Shown piece by piece: positions 27,907 to 37,971 of a DNA stretch of 64,000 nucleotides (the stretch's first letter is position 1; every line of letters begins with the position of its first letter). Source of the stretch: Zunongwangia pacifica (lineage in GTDB: Bacteria > Bacteroidota > Bacteroidia > Flavobacteriales > Flavobacteriaceae); assembly GCF_023499215.1 (NCBI RefSeq), contig NZ_JAKHSK010000013.1, positions 62,001 through 126,000 of the forward strand. The letters run 5' to 3'. A program made the translations under genes and the position numbers. The notes below the pieces were generated by a model, which was given only the letters and a program-made list of their open reading frames with translations, was not told the DNA's origin and made no database searches.

Positions 27907-28758
27907 TTAATTGTTAAGAGCTAGGTTGTCGATTAGCCTAATATCGCCTGCGTAAGCAGCAATAAAGGCACGATAGGTTTCTCCCTCTCTTTTTTCAGTT
28001 AATTTTTTTAAAGTTTTGGCATCAGAAATTTCGAAATATTCCAGTTCTAAAAACGGATAATTTCTAAACTGTTGCTCTACCCATTCATTTATATAATTTG
28101 CACTTTTTGTGCCAAAAAGCGTTTTCGTTTCTTTTAGGGTTTCAAAGATAAAGGCTGCTTTTTCGCGTTGCAAATCATTTAGTCGTTCATTACGGCTACT
28201 CCTTGCAAGGCCAGATTCTTCTCTTAGGATGGGGCAGCCAACGATTTCTACGGGAATCGCTTCTATTTCGGTAAGTTTTCTAATAATTTGTAATTGCTGG
28301 TAATCTTTTTCCCCAAAGAAAGCCTTATCGGGTTCTACGGTTTTAAAAAGCAATTTTACCACGGTTCCTACTCCGTCAAAATGTCCGGTTCTGTGTTTTC
28401 CTTCCATTACAATATCCAGTCCGTCAAAGTCAAAATGCTCAGAAATGACTAAATCGCCATATAATTCATTGGCATTTGGGGTAAAGACAAAAATTTCTTC
28501 AGAAATTTCTTGAAGTAAATTAATATCTTTTTCCAGATTTCTGGGGTATTTTTCCAGATCGTCGGGATTATCAAATTGTGTGGGGTTTACAAATATGCTT
28601 ACTACAACCTGATCGCAGGATTTAAGTGCTTCTTTTACGAGGTATAGATGCCCTTCGTGCAAAGCCCCCATGGTTGGTACTAAACCAATAGTTTTACCAG
28701 CGCGCTTTTTTGTAGCCAAGCTTTGCTTTAAAAGTTCTTTTTCTTTAAAAACCTGCAT
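27907..28758 (-). CDS. panC: Pantothenate synthetase
   Basis: Condenses pantoate and beta-alanine with ATP. The 283-residue protein has the [14 protein letters not shown] nucleotide motif near 28-41 with Hx[12 protein letters not shown], the FGEKDYQQL motif near 155, and [12 protein letters not shown] with the KMSKS-like region. Length is usual. It is followed by panD after 4 bases. It is transcribed divergently from the starch-synthase-like gene across a 110-base gap. Confidence 0.97.
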   Translation of the reverse strand: MQVFKEKELLKQSLATKKRAGKTIGLVPTMGALHEGHLYLVKEALKSCDQVVVSIFVNPTQFDNPDDLEKYPRNLEKDINLLQEISEEIFVFTPNANELYGDLVISEHFDFDGLDIVMEGKHRTGHFDGVGTVVKLLFKTVEPDKAFFGEKDYQQLQIIRKLTEIEAIPVEIVGCPILREESGLARSSRNERLNDLQREKAAFIFETLKETKTLFGTKSANYINEWVEQQFRNYPFLELEYFEISDAKTLKKLTEKREGETYRAFIAAYAGDIRLIDNLALNN

Positions 28759-28820
28759 TGTAATTTAAAATTAATAGCGTGCAAACTTAATATATCTCTG
28801 GCAATCTGCATAAAATTTTG

Positions 28821-28828
28821 TAATTTTG
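28821..28828 (+). promoter_or_regulatory. -7 promoter box for the GT5-like / DUF4270 / glmS operon
   Basis: TAATTTTG matches TAnnTTTG, 40 bases upstream of the ATG at 28869, in the divergent gap with panC. It is the only good box before the three-gene run ending in glmS. Confidence 0.5.
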
Positions 28829-28868
28829 CGTGTTTTTTGTTCGCAACCGCACTTTAAAGAAAAAATAT

Positions 28869-29681
28869 ATGAAAGATAAGAGGATATTGTACGTCTCGTC
28901 TGAAGTTATACCTTACTTACCTGAAACCGAAATATCATCCACATCTTTTGAAGCCGCAAGAATGGTGAATAACATTGGAGGGCAAATTCGAATTTTTATG
29001 CCAAGATTTGGTAATATTAACGAACGACGCCACCAACTACATGAGGTTATTAGGCTTTCTGGGATGAATATGGTGATTAATGATTTAGATATGCCATTAA
29101 TCATAAAAGTAGCTTCGATCCCAAAAGAAAGAATGCAGGTTTATTTTATTGATAATGAGGATTACTTTAAAAGAAAGGCAACTTTATCTGATGAGGATGG
29201 TAACCTTTTTGATGATAATGACGAGCGCGCCATCTTTTTTGCGAAAGGTGTTATCGAAACAGTAAAGAAATTAAACTGGTCTCCAGATATAATTCACGTA
29301 CATGGCTGGCTAGCGTATATGTTACCATTGTACTTAAGGAATTATTATGGGAATGAGCCATTATTCAAAGATGCAAAAATTGTGACTTCTATTTACAATG
29401 AAAACTTTGATGGTACGTTAAATGAAGAGATGAGGGATAAAATCTTGTTTGACGGAATGGAGAAAAGGGATCTTAAACACCTTAAGGAGCCTAGTTTTGT
29501 GAATTTGGCCAAAACGGCCGCAGATAATTCGGATGCTGTGATTATTGGTAGTGACGATCTGCCAGAAAACCTGCTGGATTATTTAAAGAAAATTAATAAA
29601 CCATTACTTCCGTATAAAACAAGAGAAGAATTCTCACAGGCTTATCAGGATTTTTATACTACAAAAATATTAGCGGAATAG
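28869..29681 (+). CDS. Glycogen/starch synthase N-terminal-domain protein (GT5-like, short)
   Basis: A 270-residue protein matching only the N-terminal Rossmann domain of glycogen/starch synthases (ILYVSSEVIPYLPE, GGQIRIFMPRFGNI, PDIIHVHGWLAYMLPLYL). Full-length GlgA has about 470-530 residues. The C-terminal GT1-type domain that binds ADP-glucose is absent, and the KTGGLADV loop is replaced by an EISSTSFEA stretch. A synthase activity is therefore unlikely. It heads a run with a DUF4270 lipoprotein and glmS, a context suggesting cell-envelope or amino-sugar metabolism rather than glycogen. ATG at 28869 chosen (MKDKRILYVSSE). Confidence 0.82.
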   Translation: MKDKRILYVSSEVIPYLPETEISSTSFEAARMVNNIGGQIRIFMPRFGNINERRHQLHEVIRLSGMNMVINDLDMPLIIKVASIPKERMQVYFIDNEDYFKRKATLSDEDGNLFDDNDERAIFFAKGVIETVKKLNWSPDIIHVHGWLAYMLPLYLRNYYGNEPLFKDAKIVTSIYNENFDGTLNEEMRDKILFDGMEKRDLKHLKEPSFVNLAKTAADNSDAVIIGSDDLPENLLDYLKKINKPLLPYKTREEFSQAYQDFYTTKILAE

Positions 29682-29695
29682 TAATTCTTATTTAC

Positions 29696-31276
29696 ATGAA
29701 TTTATACAAAGGGATTTTAAAAATAACAACAGTTTTTGTTGTTATTTTTCTTTTAGCATCTTGTGATGATGATTTTAGTAATATTGGAGGAGAGATCATA
29801 GAGAATCCTGCCGGTGTGCAATTACGGGAATACGATGTGAATGCATATACAGTAGATTTAAAATCTGTGCAAACCAATATAAGTTTTAGTGCCGGACAAA
29901 GAATTCAAAACACAAAACTTTTGGGGGTTTATAACCATCCGGTTTTTGGAGAGAAAACAGCAAGTGTTTTATCACAGGTGCGTTTAGGGAAAACCTCACC
30001 AGAGTTTCCGGAAGGAGCGGTTTTAGATAGTGTGGTATTGAATTTGCCTTACTTTAGCACAAAAACATTTGATGATGAAGAATCCAAATATCAATTAGAT
30101 TCTATTTACGGGGAAGGGGGCTTTAAATTGAGCATTAGAGAATCAAGATATTTTTTAAATGATCTGGATCCTTCAGAAGATTTTGAGAAACCTCAAAAAT
30201 ATTATTCAGATCAGCAGCCACTTTTCGAACAGTTTCTAACTGATGATAACATCTATGTGAATGAAAATTTTGTTCCTTCAGCAGATAGAATTCGCTTTAT
30301 TGGTAAGAATGATGAAGGCGAGGCAGATACTACTTATACTGCGCCTGCCTTGAGAGTGAATTTAAATAAAGACTATTTTCAGCAAAAAATAGTGGATAAA
30401 GAAGGAAGCGCAGAACTTTCCAGTGCAAGTAATTTTACCGATTATTTTAGGGGCTTGTTATTTAAAGCTGAACCTTTATCGAACGAGGGGAGTATGATAT
30501 TATTCGATTTTGCCAATACCAGTTCAGGGATTAACCTTTATTACTCTTATGATAAAGAAACAAAGAATGATGAGGGTGAGACGGTAAATAAAAAAGTGAT
30601 TGATAGCCTGGGATTACGTTTTGGGGCTAATATTGTGAATACTTTTGAAGGAGAATATCCTGATCAATTAAGAGAAAATATTGCAGGTGCTTCAGAAAAT
30701 CTTTATCTTGAAGGCGGTGAAGGCACCATTGGAGTTATTGAAATTTTTAATGATGATGATTTAGAAGGTTTAAAATCTGAAAATCTAATTATTAATGAAG
30801 CGAATCTCGAATTATATGTAAATAATGATTTGATGAATGGCGCTAATGCTCCAAAACGTCTTTATCTTTATGATCTTAATAATAATTCGGTCTTGATTGA
30901 TTATAGTACAGATCTTAGTAGAAACCAAAATAATCCTTTTAATTCCAGAACTATATTTTCTTCTTTACCTGTGACGAATGAGGAGACGGGAGAAACTAAA
31001 TACACTTTAAGGTTAACGCAGCATGTTATTAATCTTATAGAAAATAGTGATGCTACTAATGTTAGGTTAGGTGTTGCAGTAACTTCAAACATAGAGCAGA
31101 TTGCTAATGTAGGGGTAGGAGAGAGTACACCTGAAATTCCTGGAGATGATAAGTTAGAAATGGTTCCTGCCAGTGCTATTATTACTCCTGAAGGTGCAGT
31201 GTTTTATGGAACTAATGCTTCAAATGAGGATACGCGGCTTAAGCTAAGAGTGTATTATACATCGACAGACCTGTAA
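29696..31276 (+). CDS. DUF4270 lipoprotein
   Basis: A 526-residue lipoprotein of the Bacteroidota-specific DUF4270 family. A lipobox LASC places the lipidated Cys at 23, followed by DDD, an acidic stretch typical of surface export signals in this phylum. The rest is beta-rich with no catalytic motif that I recognise. It starts 14 bases after the GT5-like gene and 13 bases before glmS, so the three genes form one transcript. The function is not established. Confidence 0.85.
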   Translation: MNLYKGILKITTVFVVIFLLASCDDDFSNIGGEIIENPAGVQLREYDVNAYTVDLKSVQTNISFSAGQRIQNTKLLGVYNHPVFGEKTASVLSQVRLGKTSPEFPEGAVLDSVVLNLPYFSTKTFDDEESKYQLDSIYGEGGFKLSIRESRYFLNDLDPSEDFEKPQKYYSDQQPLFEQFLTDDNIYVNENFVPSADRIRFIGKNDEGEADTTYTAPALRVNLNKDYFQQKIVDKEGSAELSSASNFTDYFRGLLFKAEPLSNEGSMILFDFANTSSGINLYYSYDKETKNDEGETVNKKVIDSLGLRFGANIVNTFEGEYPDQLRENIAGASENLYLEGGEGTIGVIEIFNDDDLEGLKSENLIINEANLELYVNNDLMNGANAPKRLYLYDLNNNSVLIDYSTDLSRNQNNPFNSRTIFSSLPVTNEETGETKYTLRLTQHVINLIENSDATNVRLGVAVTSNIEQIANVGVGESTPEIPGDDKLEMVPASAIITPEGAVFYGTNASNEDTRLKLRVYYTSTDL

Positions 31277-31289
31277 CCCAAATCTTAAT

Positions 31290-33137
31290 ATGTGCGGAAT
31301 AGTAGGATACATTGGGCATAGAGATGCTTATGATGTCGTTATTAATGGTTTAAAGCGGTTGGAATATCGAGGTTATGATAGTGCAGGGATTGCGCTTTAT
31401 GACGGAGAAACTTTAAAAGTGTGTAAAACCAAAGGAAAGGTTGTTGACCTGGAAAAGAAAGTGCAACAATCCATAACCTCTAATGGTTCTATAGGAATTG
31501 GGCATACCCGTTGGGCAACGCACGGGCAGCCAAATGATACAAATTCACACCCTCATTTATCAAATTCTGGTAATCTGGCGATCATTCATAATGGAATCAT
31601 CGAAAATTACGATGCCCTTCGAAAGGAATTAAAAAAACGAGGCTATACTTTCCAAAGTGATACCGATACCGAGGTTTTGGTGAATCTTATAGAAGATGTA
31701 ATTAAAAACGAGGGCGTTAAACTTGGGAAGGCTGTTCAGATTGCTTTAAATCAAACGGTAGGAGCGTATGCTATTGCTGTTTTTGATAAGAGAAAGCCAG
31801 ATGAAATTGTGGTAGCCAGATTAGGTAGTCCCCTTGCTATAGGTATTGGTGATAATGAATATTTTATTGCCTCAGATGCTTCTCCGTTTATTGCATATAC
31901 TAATAATGCCATTTATCTTGAAGATGGTGAAATGGCTGTAGTACGACAGGGCAAGGAGGTGAAAGTTCGCAAAATACACAATGATTCTGAAGTAGATGCT
32001 TACGTTCATGAATTACAACTCAATTTAGAGCAGATAGAGAAAGGTGGTTACGACCACTTTATGCTTAAGGAAATTTACGAACAGCCAAACGCCATTCGTG
32101 ATACTTATCGTGGGCGACTGTTGGCAGACGAGGGAATCGTGAAAATGGCAGGCGTAGATGATAATATAGAAAGAATCGCTAAAGCCAAACGTATTCTTAT
32201 CGTTGGTTGTGGTACTTCCTGGCATGCCGGTTTGGTAGCAGAATATATTTTTGAAGATATGGCGCGTATCCCTGTAGAGGTAGAGTACGCTTCAGAGTTT
32301 AGATATCGAAATCCCGTAATTACAGAAAATGATGTGGTGATTGCTATTTCTCAAAGTGGGGAAACGGCAGATACCATGGCGGCTATTAAATTGGCTAAAG
32401 AAAAAGGTGCTTTTGTTTTTGGGGTTTGTAATGTGGTGGGATCTTCAATTTCCCGCGAAACCATGGCGGGTGCTTATACCCATGCCGGTCCAGAGATTGG
32501 TGTGGCCTCCACCAAAGCTTTTACTACCCAAATTACGGTACTAACCTTAATGGCATTGAAGCTTGGTAAGTACAAAGGAACAATTTCAGGTTCAGACTTC
32601 AGGTTGCTTTTACAGGCTCTGGAAGCCATTCCGCAGAAAGTAGAAAAATTATTGCAATCAGATAAAGTGATTAAAGAGATCGCAGCTACCTATAAAGATA
32701 CCAGAAATTGTATTTATTTAGGAAGAGGTTACAACTTCCCGGTAGCTTTAGAAGGGGCATTAAAACTGAAAGAAATTTCATATATCCATGCTGAAGGTTA
32801 TCCTGCTGCAGAAATGAAGCATGGTCCAATTGCATTGATTGACGAAGAAATGCCGGTTGTGGTCATTGCTGTTCGAAAAGGACATTACGAAAAAGTAGTA
32901 AGCAATATTCAGGAGATAAAATCCAGAAAAGGAAAGATCATTAGTTTGGTAACCGAAGGAGATGTTGAGGTAAAGGAACTGGCTGATCACGTCATCGAAA
33001 TTCCCGAAACGATCGAGTCTCTTACACCTTTATTAACCACAATACCTTTGCAGTTGCTTTCTTATCATATCGCAGTGATGCTAGGAAAAAATGTAGATCA
33101 GCCAAGAAACCTGGCAAAATCGGTAACGGTAGAATAA
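31290..33137 (+). CDS. glmS: Glutamine-fructose-6-phosphate aminotransferase (isomerizing)
   Basis: Makes glucosamine-6-phosphate, the entry step of UDP-GlcNAc, peptidoglycan and LPS synthesis. The 615-residue protein begins MCGIVGYIG, where the Cys becomes the N-terminal nucleophile of the class II glutamine amidotransferase domain (1-230). Two SIS sugar-isomerase domains follow (about 290-430 and 460-605), with CGTSWHAG, SQSGETADT and the C-terminal PRNLAKSVTVE. It is the last gene of the GT5-like / DUF4270 / glmS run. No glmS ribozyme-like leader is evident in the 13-base gap. Confidence 0.97.
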   Translation: MCGIVGYIGHRDAYDVVINGLKRLEYRGYDSAGIALYDGETLKVCKTKGKVVDLEKKVQQSITSNGSIGIGHTRWATHGQPNDTNSHPHLSNSGNLAIIHNGIIENYDALRKELKKRGYTFQSDTDTEVLVNLIEDVIKNEGVKLGKAVQIALNQTVGAYAIAVFDKRKPDEIVVARLGSPLAIGIGDNEYFIASDASPFIAYTNNAIYLEDGEMAVVRQGKEVKVRKIHNDSEVDAYVHELQLNLEQIEKGGYDHFMLKEIYEQPNAIRDTYRGRLLADEGIVKMAGVDDNIERIAKAKRILIVGCGTSWHAGLVAEYIFEDMARIPVEVEYASEFRYRNPVITENDVVIAISQSGETADTMAAIKLAKEKGAFVFGVCNVVGSSISRETMAGAYTHAGPEIGVASTKAFTTQITVLTLMALKLGKYKGTISGSDFRLLLQALEAIPQKVEKLLQSDKVIKEIAATYKDTRNCIYLGRGYNFPVALEGALKLKEISYIHAEGYPAAEMKHGPIALIDEEMPVVVIAVRKGHYEKVVSNIQEIKSRKGKIISLVTEGDVEVKELADHVIEIPETIESLTPLLTTIPLQLLSYHIAVMLGKNVDQPRNLAKSVTVE

Positions 33138-33262
33138 GGTAGAAAAGGTAAGTGCAGGATAATAATATGGTATTTTTTTAATAATCTTAGGCTTTAAGAG
33201 CTAACTTTTTAGGCTATAAAAAAAGTTATTTCTTTGGAAGTATGAAATTATAAAGAAAAAAC

Positions 33263-33270
33263 TATCTTTG
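33263..33270 (+). promoter_or_regulatory. -7 promoter box for atpD-atpC
   Basis: TATCTTTG matches TAnnTTTG within the 228-base glmS-atpD gap and predicts a 5' leader of about 90 bases. A TTTG at the -33 side is present but spaced about 26 bases away, longer than usual. Confidence 0.55.
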
Positions 33271-33344
33271 CAGCCAAATTTGTGGCCTATTTTTATTTAT
33301 AGATTTATAAATCAGCTAGGTAGGTTGCGGGTAGATTTAAATAA

Positions 33345-34874
<1,530 letters not shown>

Positions 34875-34948
34875 AATAGTATAGAGCTATTTAGCGGTTA
34901 GTGATTTAAAGCTAACTACTAACTACTCAATACTCAATACTAAGAACT

Positions 34949-35233
34949 ATGTATTTAGAAATTGTAACTCCAGAAGCAGTTGTTTTTCAAGCCGAGATTG
35001 AAGCGGTAAAGGTTCCTGGGATCGAAGGTGAGTTTCAGATGCTTAACAATCACGCACCAATCGTGTCTACGTTAACAGATGGTACGGTAAAGATTAATCT
35101 TGCTGCTTCAAGTTCAGAGGTAACGTCACAGTTATCTTCAGATTTTAGACAAGAAGGAAAAGAATTGTTTTACCCCATTAAGGGAGGTGTGCTTGAAATG
35201 AAAGATAATAAAGCGATCATTTTAGCCGACTAA
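34949..35233 (+). CDS. atpC: F1Fo ATP synthase epsilon subunit
   Basis: Small rotor subunit of F1. The 94-residue protein consists of the N-terminal beta-sandwich (LEIVTPEAVVFQAEIEAVKVPGIEGEFQMLNNHAPIVSTL). It lacks the C-terminal helical hairpin of longer epsilon subunits, which in E. coli inhibits ATP hydrolysis. A short epsilon is common in this phylum. It lies 74 bases after atpD, with a clear terminator downstream. Confidence 0.95.
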   Translation: MYLEIVTPEAVVFQAEIEAVKVPGIEGEFQMLNNHAPIVSTLTDGTVKINLAASSSEVTSQLSSDFRQEGKELFYPIKGGVLEMKDNKAIILAD

Positions 35234-35254
35234 CATAATTCTGAAATTATATAA

Positions 35255-35290
35255 AAAAGCCTGTTGTTTTTGCAACAGGCTTTTCTTTTT
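35255..35290 (+). terminator. Rho-independent terminator of atpDC
   Basis: A perfect 12-bp inverted repeat (35255-35266 with 35273-35284, 6-base loop) runs into TTTTCTTTTT, 21 bases after the atpC stop. Confidence 0.9.
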
Positions 35291-35625
35291 GGGTTCTTTC
35301 AACTTAGTTATAAAATGTCTTATCGGTTACTCCAGACCTGATTTGGAATCTCATACTGTCCTGATAAAAAAACTAAGGACTACAGCTAAAATCAAGCCCG
35401 CCAGCGGGCGAGGTAGATTCAGTAGGACGACACATTATGTTTATTTTTCATCATTTAATACCTACAACTAATCATTTTAGAGATTAAATTGATAGAAAAG
35501 TGCTTTTTTAATTTACTTAAATTCTGGATCAAGTATACTGGCGAGTAGAAAATTTAAAATTATTACTTCATTTTTAAAAATTAGACGGCTGAAAGCTAAT
35601 AGCTACATGCTGTCAATCTTAAATT
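35291..35625. other. Intergenic region with decayed repeat and a GC-rich palindrome
   Basis: Between the atpDC terminator and the M61 peptidase stop I see no credible gene. A 60-codon open frame here has no family resemblance. The stretch contains a GC-rich palindrome GCCCGC-CA-GCGGGC at 35396-35409, unusual in AT-rich surroundings. Around it (35310-35430) the sequence looks like a worn dispersed repeat. The right end (35583-35615) contains short self-similar words of the agctaatagcta type. Confidence 0.5.
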
Positions 35626-37398
35626 TTACTTACCTGAAAGCCAGTTTTCGCGATTTTTAAGAGCTTTTTTCTTCGCTTTAGGATCGATTTTTATTTCGTA
35701 AGAAGGATTTTTCCCTACAGCTACTTCTGCGGTTTTTTCTTCACCATAATTACTGAATTTTAGACTGATTTTTTCCTCAGGTTTTAATGCTGAAGTGATG
35801 GTATCGAATTCTTCTACACTTTTCACTGGTGTATCATTAATTGAAATGATGTAGGCACCTTTATCCAGACCAGCTTTATATGCTGAAGTGCCTATTTTAG
35901 GATTATTGGTCATCACCAATCCTTTTTTAGAATCTTCTACTGAAATATCCAAAAATGCCTGGTTCGTTTTCCTTGAAATATGTACTCCCATTTTGGCAAA
36001 AAGCGGCTCGTAATCTGGCATTTTGCTATTGTAGATATAATTGTTGAAGAAGTTTTCTCCAAATGCTGCCCCGGCATATTGTTTTAATAAGTTTTCGAGA
36101 TCTTCAACTTTGTAGGGTTTTTCAGTTTTTCCATACGTTTTCCAAACCAGTTTCATGAAATCATCCAAACTAAGGTCGTTATCACGTAATGACAGGTCTA
36201 GCGCCAATCCTAAAACACTTCCGTAGGAATAATAAGAAATAAACGTGTTTTCGCGATTTACGGGATCCAGTGAAGTCGCGGCATCTACGAATGGGGCCTG
36301 GTAACTCATTTCAACCGGATTAAAATATTGAAGCGCCGGAGAGGTCCATACATAGTTGAAGCTGCCATTTAAACCATTGATATATTCTTCTTCAGAGATG
36401 ATTCCGGCTCGGCATAAAATTAAATTCGTATAATAACTTGTAAACCCCTCAGCAAACCAAAGAGCACCACTCATATTTGCTTCTGTAAAATCGAAAGGTT
36501 CTAAAGATTGTGGTCTAATGCGTTCTACATTCCAGGCATGAAAAAATTCATGGGAAACAGTTCCAATATTGCCTTTCATTCCGCCATTAGCCAGTGTTTC
36601 GACATCGGTAAGAATGGTGCTGTTGCGATGTTCCATGCCATCACCTGAAACATTTGGCAGGTAGCAGGCTATAAAAGTGTACTCGCCATAATCAAAATCG
36701 GGTAATTCACCATACACTTTCCTTTCCTGAGCTACGATCTTTTTTACGTTCTCAAAATACTCGTCAAATAATTCCTGTTTACTGGGATCGTGTAAAACAA
36801 AACGTATATTCTTACCATTAATTTCAAAACTTTTCATTCTAAAATCACTAATCTCGGTTGGGCTATCCATAAAATATTGAAGGTTTGGAGCGGTAAAGGT
36901 ATTCCCTTCCATATGCTTTAACTGCGTAGCTACTTTCCATTCGGGTTGAGCTTTAGTATGGTAAGTGATCGCTATTGGTCTATCTTGTAGATCTTCAGCA
37001 AACATAAAAGTAGCGGGCATATTTAAATGGGCATGGGTAGGATCTACCTGAGAATACGTTCCGTCCCCACGATTCGCAAATAAAATGTATTCAATATTTA
37101 TAGTTCCGTCGTGACCCGTAATTGCCCAGGAGTACGGATTGGTGCGGGTAACTTTCAGTTTTTTACCGTTACTATCGGTAGCTTTAAAACCATATATATT
37201 TTTAGCAAATTCGTGAATTGCATAGCGACCGGGTGAAGATCTACTCATTCTTACGGTAAACGTATCGGTTGTTATTTCTGGAAATTCAATGTTGATCTTA
37301 GCTTCGTGATGAATAGCATTTTCGAATGAAACTCTGTATTTATTTTGCTGAGCAATACTTATCGTGCTAACGAAAAGAAAAATGAGGAGTAATCGCAT
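35626..37398 (-). CDS. M61 family metallopeptidase with PDZ domain
   Basis: A 590-residue exported aminopeptidase-like protein. It has a signal peptide (about 1-16), an N-terminal beta domain, and a catalytic domain with the zinc motif HEFFHAWNVERIRP, HEFFH at 283-287. The downstream Glu ligand lies in ALWFAEGFTSYY. A PDZ domain at about 485-560 (GTSAYKAGLDKGAYIISIND) completes the M61 (glycyl aminopeptidase) architecture. It likely acts in the periplasm. All metal ligands are present, so it should be active. It is a single gene. Confidence 0.92.
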   Translation of the reverse strand: MRLLLIFLFVSTISIAQQNKYRVSFENAIHHEAKINIEFPEITTDTFTVRMSRSSPGRYAIHEFAKNIYGFKATDSNGKKLKVTRTNPYSWAITGHDGTINIEYILFANRGDGTYSQVDPTHAHLNMPATFMFAEDLQDRPIAITYHTKAQPEWKVATQLKHMEGNTFTAPNLQYFMDSPTEISDFRMKSFEINGKNIRFVLHDPSKQELFDEYFENVKKIVAQERKVYGELPDFDYGEYTFIACYLPNVSGDGMEHRNSTILTDVETLANGGMKGNIGTVSHEFFHAWNVERIRPQSLEPFDFTEANMSGALWFAEGFTSYYTNLILCRAGIISEEEYINGLNGSFNYVWTSPALQYFNPVEMSYQAPFVDAATSLDPVNRENTFISYYSYGSVLGLALDLSLRDNDLSLDDFMKLVWKTYGKTEKPYKVEDLENLLKQYAGAAFGENFFNNYIYNSKMPDYEPLFAKMGVHISRKTNQAFLDISVEDSKKGLVMTNNPKIGTSAYKAGLDKGAYIISINDTPVKSVEEFDTITSALKPEEKISLKFSNYGEEKTAEVAVGKNPSYEIKIDPKAKKKALKNRENWLSGK

Positions 37399-37428
37399 GA
37401 GGTATATTTTAGTGCTAAAGTTAATTAT

Positions 37429-37639
37429 TTATTTTTCACTTCGATATTCAAGAATATCGCCTGGCTGGCAATTCAAAATTTTGCAAATCGCTTCTAAAGT
37501 AGAGAATCTTATGGTTTTTGCTTTTCCGGTTTTTAAAATGGAAAGATTGGCGGTGGTAATACCATTTTTTTTCGGAGAGTTCGTTGCTCTTCATGCCTTC
37601 ACGCTCCAGAATCTTATCTAAATTTATGATTATGGCCAT
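37429..37639 (-). pseudogene. Frameshifted YozG-type HTH regulator
   Basis: Reading from the ATG at 37639 gives MAIIINLDKILEREGMKSNELSEK, the start of a short YozG/Cro-CI-type regulator. At an 8-base A run (T run on plus, 37565-37572) the frame is lost. Moving the frame by one base after the run gives NGITTANLSILKTGKAKTIR, then FSTLEAICKILNCQPGDILE, then YRSEK and a stop at 37429. These are the rest of the same family, about 70 residues in total. It is therefore a one-base insertion in a homopolymer: a real pseudogene, a slippage site or a sequence error. It lies directly behind a DUF2975 remnant, its usual partner. Confidence 0.8.
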
Positions 37640-37642
37640 TGT

Positions 37643-37741
37643 CTAGATCGTAAGTTTGTTATCTTGTTGAAACTGCCTTGCTTTTTGAAAAACTTTACTT
37701 AGGAAGATGTGGAAAATACCGAAGGCCAGAATGATCCAAAA
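37643..37741 (-). pseudogene. C-terminal remnant of a DUF2975 membrane protein
   Basis: On the minus strand, 32 codons read FWIILAFGIFHIFLSKVFQK then ARQFQQDNKLTI and stop, 3 bases before the HTH ATG. This is the typical end of DUF2975 proteins (last membrane helix, then a KVFxxAxxxQxxNxLTI tail). An in-frame TGA lies immediately upstream (37742-37744) and I could find no continuous rest of the gene further up. The first 100-plus residues therefore seem deleted or decayed. DUF2975 and YozG-type HTH genes commonly occur as a pair, so this is the upstream half of that pair. Confidence 0.65.
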
Positions 37742-37744
37742 TCA

Positions 37745-37939
37745 GCTAAAAGAAAATTCCATTCCTAAACCAATATGAAATCAAATTTCGGAAATTGAAG
37801 TTGTTTATGATTTTCTATTTATTATCAAAAAATCCTATAGGTGATTATTCTTTATTTCGAAAGATTAAGAAATTGCAAAGTCGGCAGAACTCCTTATATT
37901 TAACGCTTATAATTCGCATAAAACTTAAATAATAACTAT
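37745..37939. other. Non-coding stretch between DUF2975 remnant and mrp promoter
   Basis: AT-rich sequence without a recognisable gene. It may hold eroded upstream parts of the DUF2975 gene, but stops occur in all minus frames and I see no family motifs. The right end leads into the mrpA promoter. Confidence 0.45.
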
Positions 37940-37947
37940 TATATTTG
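37940..37947 (+). promoter_or_regulatory. -7 promoter box for the mrp operon
   Basis: TATATTTG matches TAnnTTTG, 25 bases before the mrpA ATG at 37972. No clear -33 TTTG at standard distance. Confidence 0.5.
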
Positions 37948-37971
37948 CGAGGAACAGGATTTTAATTAATT

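Noticed and set aside
35289-35471. 60-codon open frame after atpC
   Set aside because: No family resemblance; it overlaps the terminator and a GC palindrome in a repeat-like region.
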